From contig CAMWKX010000008.1 of assembly GCA_947174955.1 (NCBI GenBank), forward strand, positions 1 through 16,905: DNA of 16,905 nucleotides, written 5' to 3'. The notes under the pieces were generated by a model, which had not been told where the DNA came from, did no database searches, and worked only from the letters and a program-made list of their open reading frames with translations. This DNA is from an uncultured Clostridia bacterium (GTDB lineage Bacteria > Bacillota > Clostridia > Christensenellales > Borkfalkiaceae). The translations under genes were made by a program, and so were the position numbers. Each line of letters opens with the position of its first letter. The first letter of the stretch is position 1. Of the stretch, positions 7,348-14,338 are shown in pieces.

Positions 7348-7402
7348 GCGTGCATATCGCGTATATAATCGCGCGCAAATTTTTGAGAAGGGGGTAAGGC
7401 AA

Positions 7403-8152
7403 ATGAAGGCAACGAAGCGGCTTTTGAAAGCGGTAGCGGCTCTTATTGCTAGCTTGGTTTTGTGCATCGGCGTTTGTCTTGCCTGGTTTGCCACAAACGG
7501 CAAAGTCGACGCGAACGATTTGCAATCCAACATCAAGAGTCTGAATATAACCGAATTTAAAATCGAGGCGTACACTCTCACGGAAAAGAAGACCACGGTC
7601 GAGGGCGAGCAAACCGTTACGACGTATACGGTAGGCGAGTCGGCGGGTGACACCAGCGTTGCGATGTCGAAATTCGGCGGCTTAGAGGGAAATTCGATTA
7701 CGGCGCTGTTGCTTAAATTCACGTTTACGTTCGATGAAACTCTCAACAAAAATTACGAAATTTACGCGGATTGTAAAAAAATGCGCGGCGAAATCAAAGA
7801 GGGCGACACTGTTGACGACGTTATGCATTTGTTATGCTCGCTGTCGTCGGTAATAGATTTATACGACGTTGGCGAAACCGGAGAAATCGCGGTAGGCGAT
7901 ACGGTTACGCAGACTGCGGCAAAGCAGGGTACGGAAGTGACCGATACCGACGGCACGATAATCTCGCTTAAAGACGGAATTTCCGATTCCGCGCTTCAAG
8001 GCACGTTTTATTGCATAATCGATTACACTGAAGACAAAGTATTCTCACAGTATTACAAAGCGTTGACTATCGATGGCACCAGCTTTTCGACGCCTATGGA
8101 TTTTTTCTGTGATATAGATTTTTATATGGGGGAGAGTTCGGCGACGTTATAA
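7403..8152 (+). CDS. Membrane-anchored or secreted protein with AWF signal region
   Basis: This 249-residue protein is not assigned to a named family. I chose the ATG at 7403 because AGGGGG lies 8 bases upstream and the earlier ATG (7334) coincides with the predicted transcript start. The N-terminus is MKATKRLLKAVAALIASLVL: a basic n-region, a hydrophobic stretch at about 10-29 and AWF at 27-29, followed by ATNGKVDAND. This resembles the signal regions of TasA/camelysin-like proteins of Bacillota, which are cut by SipW-type peptidases; that link is inference. The rest is polar and Thr/Asp/Glu-rich (EAYTLTEKKTTVEGEQTVTTYTVGE, AAKQGTEVTDTDGTIISL), probably mostly beta strand. No lipobox, sortase motif or second membrane segment is seen. 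It is first in a two-gene operon, with the 1542-residue gene 24 bases downstream. Confidence 0.85.
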   Translation: MKATKRLLKAVAALIASLVLCIGVCLAWFATNGKVDANDLQSNIKSLNITEFKIEAYTLTEKKTTVEGEQTVTTYTVGESAGDTSVAMSKFGGLEGNSITALLLKFTFTFDETLNKNYEIYADCKKMRGEIKEGDTVDDVMHLLCSLSSVIDLYDVGETGEIAVGDTVTQTAAKQGTEVTDTDGTIISLKDGISDSALQGTFYCIIDYTEDKVFSQYYKALTIDGTSFSTPMDFFCDIDFYMGESSATL

Positions 8153-8176
8153 AGAAGTCGTCGGGCTGAAAATGTT

Positions 8177-11100
8177 TTGAAAGCGAAAGTTAAATGGCTG
8201 GCAATGTTAATAGTTGCTGTACTGGTCGCCGTGTTTACGGTCGGCTATGCTTTCGCGTGGTTTTTTGAAAAGAAGGATGCAAACTTCGAGCTGACGGGCG
8301 CGTCTGCGGGCGCGTATTTCGATGTAACGAGCGGCAACGGTACTTCCGAGGATGAGGCGTTCATTATTTCCAACGCGACGCATATGCGTAACCTTGCCGT
8401 TTTGCAGAACACCGGCAGGTTTCGCAATAATAAGTATTATTTCAGAATTAAAGACGACGTAACCGTTCTGAATATGGGCAGTCTGTGGCTGCCTCCTATC
8501 GGCAACGATGACGAGCCGTTTATCGGCGATTTCAACGGTAACGGCAAAACTATCGCGAATTTAAAGGTTACTACCGATAAGGCGTTGCTTACGGAAACAA
8601 GTTATCCTAATCAGGCTGCGCCCGGATACGAATTTTCGCAGTCGGTAGGTCTGTTCGGCAACACTGGCAAAGACAGTAAAATAAGCAACTTTATCCTCGA
8701 CAATCCTCACGTGGTTGTCGGGGCTGTCGGCGTTAATAATAATCGGTACAAAGAGGGCAGTGCAAAGGTTGTCGGCATTGCCGTAGGTCACGTAGCAGGC
8801 TTGTGTACGTCGATTGGTGTGCGCGCAACCGACGTCGGACCAAACACCGGCGACGGCAAAGGCTCGACAACGCTTGACGTAAGGGTTACGGGCTATTCCA
8901 CGTTCAACAGCATTTTGGGCGAGCTCGGCGAAGGCGTCGAGTCTTCGATAACCGGCGGCGGTCACGTTGCGGGCTCGGGCACCGGCGGTAGCGGTAATGC
9001 CTTCGGCGCGAACATCGATATAAACGGACTGGTTGACCGACTTAAATTAATACACAATAATGGTGAAGCTTCTTGGTATTTGCCCAAACTCGGCGATTAT
9101 TATCTGGATGATCCCGATAAAGCGGGGACGTATGCAACTACGCTTGCAAGTATGGAAAAAATGCCGTTTACCGTAGGCGCCGATTCCACTTATGCAGGCG
9201 CAACGGCGAAGGAAACTTTGGCAATCAATAATATCGGATATGCTTTGGGTAACCAGACCAAGTTCTATTCAAAAACTTACGATTTCGGCGAACCTATGAC
9301 GTTGAACGGCAATACCTACGTTCATACGGATAAAGTTATTCCGAAATGGATTTATAAGAGAATCGGCACTTACGGCGCGGATTACTCTACTTCGAGTTTG
9401 AAAGCATTGACGGCGAGTGAAATGGCGGCATTACCACAGAATCTTAAAAACGATATTTTCCCTGCCGAAGGTGAAACCAGCAAGACTTTAGATTCCATTG
9501 CCATATCGCAGACTTATAGCAACGTCGGCGCTCAGGTGTATCCCCGTTCGGATGCCAATAACCAATGGTCGCCTCACGGACAGATAAGCTGGAACGGCAA
9601 TACCTACGGTTTGGGCTTTTCTATGACCGACTATAAGGGCTACGCCGTAGACGAAAACGGCAAGCTTTATGCCGCAAACGGAAACTATATCGGTGACGAC
9701 GGCTACGACGTGGACGAAAACGGAATATATGCCGTAGACCCGAACAGTTACCCCGATTTCCCTTACGTAGTTTACAGCGTGGGGACCGCTTGGCCCAATG
9801 ACGGTGTTGCGTATGACAATGACGGAAACGCCTATTACAGGTATAACCCGAACAAGAGCGGTCTGTACGTGTACGGTATACTTCAAGACGGCTATTTAAA
9901 GACGGGCAATAATTATCAGTATTACGTTGCGCCCGTTGCTGGGTGGGATTTGCCTATAGCTTTGATAGATTCGAACGGCTACGCAATGTACGCACCCGGC
10001 GTTTATTACGACGTCAGTGGAAATATCGTTAACGGCGCGTATGTAAAAGATACGAACGATTTATATATTGCCGCGGACGAGAATTTCAAAATGCCGATAT
10101 CGCAGATTGTAAACGGATATGCGCAGGATGCGGACGGAAACTATTACGGTGTAATAACCTTAAACGGTAAGACTGTTTACTGTTATTTAGGCAGTGACGG
10201 TATTACGGCGGACTATAACGGTTATTATTTAATAGATGAAAATAACTTCATCGTTAAGGCTTTAAACGTCGACTCGAACGGTTTTGTAAAATTCAACGAT
10301 ACCGACTATTACGGTTCTTACAACGGAATTTCAGGTTACGTTGACGCAAACGGATATTTCTACGACGCAAACCATAAATACGTTGTAACCGACGAAAGCT
10401 TTGGTTATGTCGTAAAGAATGCAGATGCGAGCGGTTTCGCAATGACCGCCGACGGAGTTTATTTTGGTAAACACGCTAATGCCTACGGCTATTTAAACGG
10501 AAATTATTTCTATACGGTTGAATTCGGACAAAATGTATATGTTGTAAACGACAGCAACTTCCATTACGCTGTAAACAATATTGACGAAGAAGACGGTTAC
10601 GCAATGGATGCGGACGGCAATTATTACGGCAAATATGACCGATATAATAACGGTAACTACCTATACGGTGTGTTGTATATCAGCAATGGCAAAACATACT
10701 TACAACAAGACGGTAAATATATCGGAACCGACGGCAATATGTATGAGTTTATAGATGGTAACGGACACTTTAAATATGCTGCCGATTCGGAATTCTATTA
10801 CGGTAAAACAACCGAGTGGACTAATGATAGCGTTAAGCTCAGCGCCGACGGATATATTTATGACGAAAGTCTTGATGCAAAAACCGGTTATGCTAAGGGC
10901 TATTATATACCGGCTAAAAACAACGGCTCAGATATCATAGGCGGTTATCACATTTGCGAGGACGATACAAGTGAAAACTACGGATATTTCATAAGTAATA
11001 CCGACGATAGTCTGTATATTAATGAGTACACGCACACTGCATTAAAGGCTTGGGGATATACTGCCGAAGAAATCAAAGAGTTAAGATTGGGAAACCAATA

Positions 11101-12805
11101 CTATAGTTGGAATCCCGCAGCAAAGGGTTATTTCATATCCGCAATAGAAGGCGGCGAGAAAATTAAGGTTGAACAGGGCGAGAAAATTTCTGTTGAGGAA
11201 GGCACAAAAACCCAGGCAATAGCCGACAGCGAAATTAACGGCATCAAAGGTCAGTTTATTACCCCCAAGGAAATCGAGAAAATTAAGGTTGTAACCGAAA
11301 CGGTAGGTGCAAACGACAAGCTGGAAAGAGTTTTGGCTAAGCAGTCGCAGCCCGTAGCGTTATACGAATTTTTAAGCGGCGTTGCTCTGCCCAACCAAGG
11401 CATTTGGTTCAAACCCTCTATTGCAGGCACTATCCGAATCTTACTGTTTGCCGATACTACTGGTAAGGGTATAACGCTCGTACAAGGTCACAGACCGAGC
11501 GCGACAAAGGAAAACCCGTTTATTGTCGATTACGGTATTAGCGGCGGAGATATTACAGCCAAGGAAGTCGCTAAATGCGATTTGCCTGCTTACGTTCTCT
11601 GCTATTTCGAATACACTATATCGCAGGAAGAAATCGACGACGGAAGATACGAGTACTGGATAATCAAAAACGACAGCGGCGGCGGTGCGGGTGCAAATTT
11701 CGTGTATCTCGACCTCGGCGCGAGCGCGCCAGACGACGATACGAGCGCAGTCGTGCCCGATAAGGTTTCTGCAGTTGACTTTATCTATGACGGCGTTGAA
11801 ATCAGTCAGTCCGACGTTAATAATACCGATATAAAGATGGGCGATTTCATTGTGAATACCAGCAACAAGGTGGAGCGTTACGAGTCGTCCAAAACCAGCG
11901 TTTATTTCGACGGTATAACCAAGGTTTTAAAGGTCGTTTACGTAAGATTGCATAACGAAAGTGACAAACACTCCGGCAAGACAATCTGCCTTGAACATAC
12001 ATCTACGACCGACCTCGAAGAGGTTTACGCAACCTACGCAACCTATGTTTGCCCTGAAATTAAGGGCGGTACCGGTACTGTCGGCGGTGGCGGTGGTGGG
12101 ACGGATATTCCCAACCCCGGACCCGATACTCCTGAGGCGCCTACGCTGACGGTTACGAGTACCTCGCTCAGTATGACTGTGGGCGGCAGTACGCAAAAGA
12201 TAACGGCTACGGCAAGCTCTGGCGCTACGATAACTTATTCGTCTGATAAACCCAATATTGCAGAAGTAGACGATGAAGGCAACGTAACTGCAAAAGCGGC
12301 GGGCACTGCAACGATAACGGTAACCGCAACCGACGGTAATGGCAAAACCGCAACTAAAACAGTATCGGTTACGGTAACTGGTGGAACACAGACGGGCGGC
12401 GGAGAAACAAAAACTTTTGAAAGTGTTACGATATCCAATGATAGTGTCGACCTTGGCTTTGTCACTTTATCAAAGTCATCCAGTGGCGGAGAAAGCTTAG
12501 CGCTTACAGAACGCTCTGTTTCTATTGACGGTAAAGCAATTACTAAGTATATAAAAGGTAAAGCAATGGATTTTACCGCAGGAGATACGGCGATTCATAT
12601 AAAGGCTTACTGTGCTCTTTCAAATTCGGCAGGTAGTTCTCTACAAAATGGTACTATAACACCCAGTACCGGTACGGCAATAAGCTATGATAAGACTAAA
12701 GATTATGTTTTAGTCGAATTTGATGTTGCTGCTAACAGTACAGTAACGCTTACTCCGAGTGGTTCAAACCGATTGAACATTTTGTGTGTTGAAATCAGTT
12801 CGTAG
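8177..12805 (+). CDS. Giant modular surface protein: GLUG-like domain, YG-rich repeats, BIG2, C-terminal beta domain
   Basis: 1542 residues, TTG start. TTG at 8177 gives MKAKVKWLAMLIVAVLVAVF and places AWF at residues 27-29, exactly as in the upstream protein; no ATG fits better and the Shine-Dalgarno is weak. Domains by eye: membrane/signal segment (about 7-29); GLUG-like region (about 40-300) with DEAFIISNATHMRNLAVLQN, WLPPIG, GDFNGNGKTIANLKV and GLFG at 158; Tyr/Asn/Gly/Asp-rich imperfect repeats (about 485-900); a linker with three EKI(K/S)V motifs (994, 1002, 1034); a beta-rich domain (about 1050-1290); a glycine linker (1297 on); a BIG2 Ig-like domain (about 1323-1402); and a final beta domain (about 1411-1542) vaguely like domains appended to clostridial polysaccharide lyases. 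No LPXTG or C-terminal membrane helix, so the N-terminal segment may be the anchor. Adhesin, matrix or glycan-binding roles are inference; no catalytic motif is seen. Confidence 0.88.
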   Translation: MKAKVKWLAMLIVAVLVAVFTVGYAFAWFFEKKDANFELTGASAGAYFDVTSGNGTSEDEAFIISNATHMRNLAVLQNTGRFRNNKYYFRIKDDVTVLNMGSLWLPPIGNDDEPFIGDFNGNGKTIANLKVTTDKALLTETSYPNQAAPGYEFSQSVGLFGNTGKDSKISNFILDNPHVVVGAVGVNNNRYKEGSAKVVGIAVGHVAGLCTSIGVRATDVGPNTGDGKGSTTLDVRVTGYSTFNSILGELGEGVESSITGGGHVAGSGTGGSGNAFGANIDINGLVDRLKLIHNNGEASWYLPKLGDYYLDDPDKAGTYATTLASMEKMPFTVGADSTYAGATAKETLAINNIGYALGNQTKFYSKTYDFGEPMTLNGNTYVHTDKVIPKWIYKRIGTYGADYSTSSLKALTASEMAALPQNLKNDIFPAEGETSKTLDSIAISQTYSNVGAQVYPRSDANNQWSPHGQISWNGNTYGLGFSMTDYKGYAVDENGKLYAANGNYIGDDGYDVDENGIYAVDPNSYPDFPYVVYSVGTAWPNDGVAYDNDGNAYYRYNPNKSGLYVYGILQDGYLKTGNNYQYYVAPVAGWDLPIALIDSNGYAMYAPGVYYDVSGNIVNGAYVKDTNDLYIAADENFKMPISQIVNGYAQDADGNYYGVITLNGKTVYCYLGSDGITADYNGYYLIDENNFIVKALNVDSNGFVKFNDTDYYGSYNGISGYVDANGYFYDANHKYVVTDESFGYVVKNADASGFAMTADGVYFGKHANAYGYLNGNYFYTVEFGQNVYVVNDSNFHYAVNNIDEEDGYAMDADGNYYGKYDRYNNGNYLYGVLYISNGKTYLQQDGKYIGTDGNMYEFIDGNGHFKYAADSEFYYGKTTEWTNDSVKLSADGYIYDESLDAKTGYAKGYYIPAKNNGSDIIGGYHICEDDTSENYGYFISNTDDSLYINEYTHTALKAWGYTAEEIKELRLGNQYYSWNPAAKGYFISAIEGGEKIKVEQGEKISVEEGTKTQAIADSEINGIKGQFITPKEIEKIKVVTETVGANDKLERVLAKQSQPVALYEFLSGVALPNQGIWFKPSIAGTIRILLFADTTGKGITLVQGHRPSATKENPFIVDYGISGGDITAKEVAKCDLPAYVLCYFEYTISQEEIDDGRYEYWIIKNDSGGGAGANFVYLDLGASAPDDDTSAVVPDKVSAVDFIYDGVEISQSDVNNTDIKMGDFIVNTSNKVERYESSKTSVYFDGITKVLKVVYVRLHNESDKHSGKTICLEHTSTTDLEEVYATYATYVCPEIKGGTGTVGGGGGGTDIPNPGPDTPEAPTLTVTSTSLSMTVGGSTQKITATASSGATITYSSDKPNIAEVDDEGNVTAKAAGTATITVTATDGNGKTATKTVSVTVTGGTQTGGGETKTFESVTISNDSVDLGFVTLSKSSSGGESLALTERSVSIDGKAITKYIKGKAMDFTAGDTAIHIKAYCALSNSAGSSLQNGTITPSTGTAISYDKTKDYVLVEFDVAANSTVTLTPSGSNRLNILCVEISS
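9635..10790 (+). repeat. Protein-level tandem repeats, Tyr/Asn/Gly/Asp-rich, period about 51-55 residues
   Basis: Inside the 1542-residue protein a unit opening xGYAxDADGNYYGxY recurs. The most regular copies start at residues 646, 701, 752 and 806 (spacings 55, 51, 54); looser openings occur at 487, 508, 541 and 600. Each regular unit ends in a strand-like segment such as YVVxDxxFxYxV. The DxDGN cores (DENGK, DNDGN, DADGN) resemble calcium-binding loops. Protein similarity outlasts DNA similarity, so the repeats are old or divergent. Confidence 0.7.
11155..11291 (+). repeat. 17-base direct repeat in the linker of the giant protein
   Basis: CGAGAAAATTAAGGTTG occurs at 11155-11171 and again at 11275-11291, exactly 120 bases (40 codons) apart, with a partial copy (CGAGAAAATT) at 11179-11188. 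All three encode EKI(K/S)V motifs in the same frame. This looks like a small internal duplication in a charged linker, and it could be slippage- or recombination-prone. Confidence 0.65.
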
Positions 12806-12826
12806 TAAATTGTAAGCTTTAAATGG

Positions 12827-12858
12827 AAGCCCCGCGGCGATAAGCCGCGGGGCTTTTT
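12827..12858 (+). terminator. Rho-independent terminator of the surface module
   Basis: The arms AAGCCCCGCGGC (12827-12838) and GCCGCGGGGCTT (12844-12855) form a 12-bp perfect stem with loop GATAA, followed by TTT. It lies 22 bases after the stop codon. The leading AA gives only a short U-tract in the other direction, so it acts mainly rightward. Confidence 0.93.
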
Positions 12859-12969
12859 CGTTGTGTTTAAACGCATATCAGGCGCAAAGCATATGCGCTG
12901 TAACTTTTATGTTCGTCCGCGCATATTATGGGGGTAAATGCGATTTTACGCATATGCGGAGGATTAAAC
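12859..12969 (+). other. glmM leader region
   Basis: This stretch of about 110 bases holds four GCATAT hexamers (12873, 12889, 12921, 12950), including the 10-bp palindrome CGCATATGCG (12949-12958), a small hairpin GCGCA/TGCGC (12882-12898) and the dispersed element at 12911-12937. A 9-codon frame (12938-12967) ends 2 bases before the glmM start. No convincing -35/-10 pair is visible; TATTAT at 12924-12929 lacks a partner -35. No glmS ribozyme core is recognisable. Confidence 0.5.
12911..12937 (+). repeat. Dispersed intergenic element, copy 2
   Basis: GTTCGT, three variable bases, then CGCATATTATGGGGGTAA. It matches the leuD-leuB copy (536-562) at 17 of 18 core bases and all six bases of GTTCGT. 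Here it lies 32 bases upstream of the glmM start, on the sense strand. Confidence 0.5.
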
Positions 12970-14337
12970 TTGACGGCAAGATACTTCGGAACTGACGGCT
13001 TTCGCGGGTGCGCGGGCGACACTATTAATTCGGAACACGCCTTTAAAATAGGCAGATTTTTAGGGTGGTACTATACCGCAAAGGGCGGGCGTTGTCGCGT
13101 GGTTATCGGCAAGGATACCCGCCTTTCGTCGTATACCTTAGAGTACGCTATCGCGGCGGGAATAACCGCTTCGGGCGGCGACGCGTATATTCTGCACGTC
13201 ACTACGACTCCGTCCGTATCCTTCGTTACCCGCTGCGACGGTTTCGACTGCGGCGTTATGATTTCCGCAAGCCATAACTCGTATCTCGACAACGGCATAA
13301 AACTTGTCAATTCGCGCGGGGAAAAGATGGAGCGCGGCGTTCTAAACCTTATCGAGGATTATATTGACGGCAGACTTTTTATCGGCGGCGAGCCTCATTC
13401 AATACCCTTTGCGCGTGGCGAGAAGATAGGCAAAACGGTCGACTACGTTGCGGGCAGAAACCGCTACACGGGGCACCTCATATCGCTGTCTACGTGCTCG
13501 TACAAGGGTGTTAAAGTGGGGCTGGACTGCGCCAACGGCGCGAGCTATAAAATCGCCCGCAGCGTGTTTGACGCGCTCGGCGCGACCGTTTACGAAATTG
13601 GGTGCGAGCCGAACGGTTTAAACGTCAACGAGGGGTGCGGCGCGACCCGTCCGCAGGCGCTTGCGCGGCTTGTCCGAGATAACGCTCTCGACGTAGGCTT
13701 TGCGTTCGACGGCGACGCCGACCGCTGTATCTGCGTTGACGAGCGCGGTAAAGTCGTAGACGGCGACGGCATACTTTACGCGGGCGCGCGCTTTTTGAAG
13801 GATAAGGGCGAGCTTCTCGGCGACCGTATCGTGGCAACCGTTATGAGCAACGGCGGACTGAAAGAAAGTTTGGTCGCCGACGGCATAGCGGTTGAGGACT
13901 GCGCGGTCGGGGACAGCTACGTCTATCAGAAGATGAACGAGAGCGGCGCGGTGCTCGGCGGGGAGCAGTCGGGGCACGTCATATTCGGCAAGCTCGAAAG
14001 CACGGGCGACGGGCTTGTGACCGCGATTATGATGATGGAGGCTATGACGGAGCGCGACAAGAGCCTTTCGGAGCTTGTGCGCGGGTTTAAGAGGAAGCCG
14101 CAACTGACAGTCAACGTCAAGGTCAAAAACAAGTCGGCGGCGCTCTCTTCGACAGTCGCAGTTGCCGCCGTTAAGAGCGCGGAAAAGCGGCTCAAAGGCA
14201 GGGGCAGACTGATTGTGCGGGCGTCGGGCACGGAGGACGTCGTGCGCGTGACTGTCGAAAGCGCGACGGCGGAGGAGTGCGACGAGGTGTGCAGAGAGAT
14301 TGAAAGCGCCCTGAAAAAGGGCGAGGGGGCGGTTTAA
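12970..14337 (+). CDS. glmM: Phosphoglucosamine mutase
   Basis: GlmM converts glucosamine-6-phosphate to glucosamine-1-phosphate in the cytoplasm, on the route to UDP-GlcNAc. I place the start at TTG 12970: GGAGG (12958-12962) sits 7 bases before it, and the protein then opens MTARYFGTDGFRG, the family's N-terminus. An in-frame ATG at 12928 would add 14 residues of poor fit. The result is 455 residues, typical of the family. Motifs: ISASHN with phosphoserine Ser101; metal loop DGDADR (Asp247, Asp249, Asp251); sugar loop GGEQSGH; phosphate loop RASGTEDVVRV near the C-terminus. After SASHN the usual Pro is Ser (HNSYLDNGIKL). The stop is 1 base before glmS, forming a two-gene operon. A phosphomannomutase role is less likely given glmS next door. 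Confidence 0.95.
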   Translation: MTARYFGTDGFRGCAGDTINSEHAFKIGRFLGWYYTAKGGRCRVVIGKDTRLSSYTLEYAIAAGITASGGDAYILHVTTTPSVSFVTRCDGFDCGVMISASHNSYLDNGIKLVNSRGEKMERGVLNLIEDYIDGRLFIGGEPHSIPFARGEKIGKTVDYVAGRNRYTGHLISLSTCSYKGVKVGLDCANGASYKIARSVFDALGATVYEIGCEPNGLNVNEGCGATRPQALARLVRDNALDVGFAFDGDADRCICVDERGKVVDGDGILYAGARFLKDKGELLGDRIVATVMSNGGLKESLVADGIAVEDCAVGDSYVYQKMNESGAVLGGEQSGHVIFGKLESTGDGLVTAIMMMEAMTERDKSLSELVRGFKRKPQLTVNVKVKNKSAALSSTVAVAAVKSAEKRLKGRGRLIVRASGTEDVVRVTVESATAEECDEVCREIESALKKGEGAV

Positions 14338-14338
14338 T

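Larger units (their letters stand above)
7076..7402. other. Divergent control region between ilvB and the surface module
   Basis: This is 327 bases without a credible gene, AT-rich between about 7130 and 7330. Reading left to right it holds the ilvB ribosome site and a leader hairpin, the leftward promoter, a 7-bp inverted repeat, the rightward consensus promoter, a 12-bp palindrome, and the ribosome site of the 249-residue protein (AGGGGG near 7389-7394). I looked for a T-box, a leader peptide rich in Leu, Val or Ile codons, and a tRNA, and found none. The ilvB leader is only about 70 bases, too short for a T-box. Confidence 0.8.

Noticed and set aside
7334..7402. Earlier ATG (7334) that would extend the 249-residue protein by 23 residues
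   Set aside because: It coincides with the predicted transcript start of the consensus promoter, and the added residues (MYVHTRAYRV...) would spoil the signal region. The ATG at 7403 has a ribosome site.
7460..7480. Lipoprotein signal in the 249-residue protein (Cys21 or Cys25)
   Set aside because: The residues before each Cys (Leu or Val at -1) do not fit the lipobox.
12700..12805. Sortase or other C-terminal anchor on the 1542-residue protein
   Set aside because: No LPXTG-like motif, hydrophobic helix or basic tail; the protein ends NILCVEISS.
12938..12967. 9-codon frame before glmM as a real leader peptide gene
   Set aside because: The GGGGG before it is only 3 bases from the ATG and the peptide (MRFYAYAED) shows no regulatory codon run. 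Kept only as part of a leader observation.
12928..12969. ATG at 12928 as the glmM start
   Set aside because: It adds 14 residues absent from the family, and the TTG at 12970 has GGAGG 7 bases upstream and gives the canonical N-terminus.
12859..12969. glmS ribozyme in the glmM leader
   Set aside because: No recognisable cleavage-site and core sequence, and the space is shorter than the usual ribozyme. A covariance-model search would be decisive.
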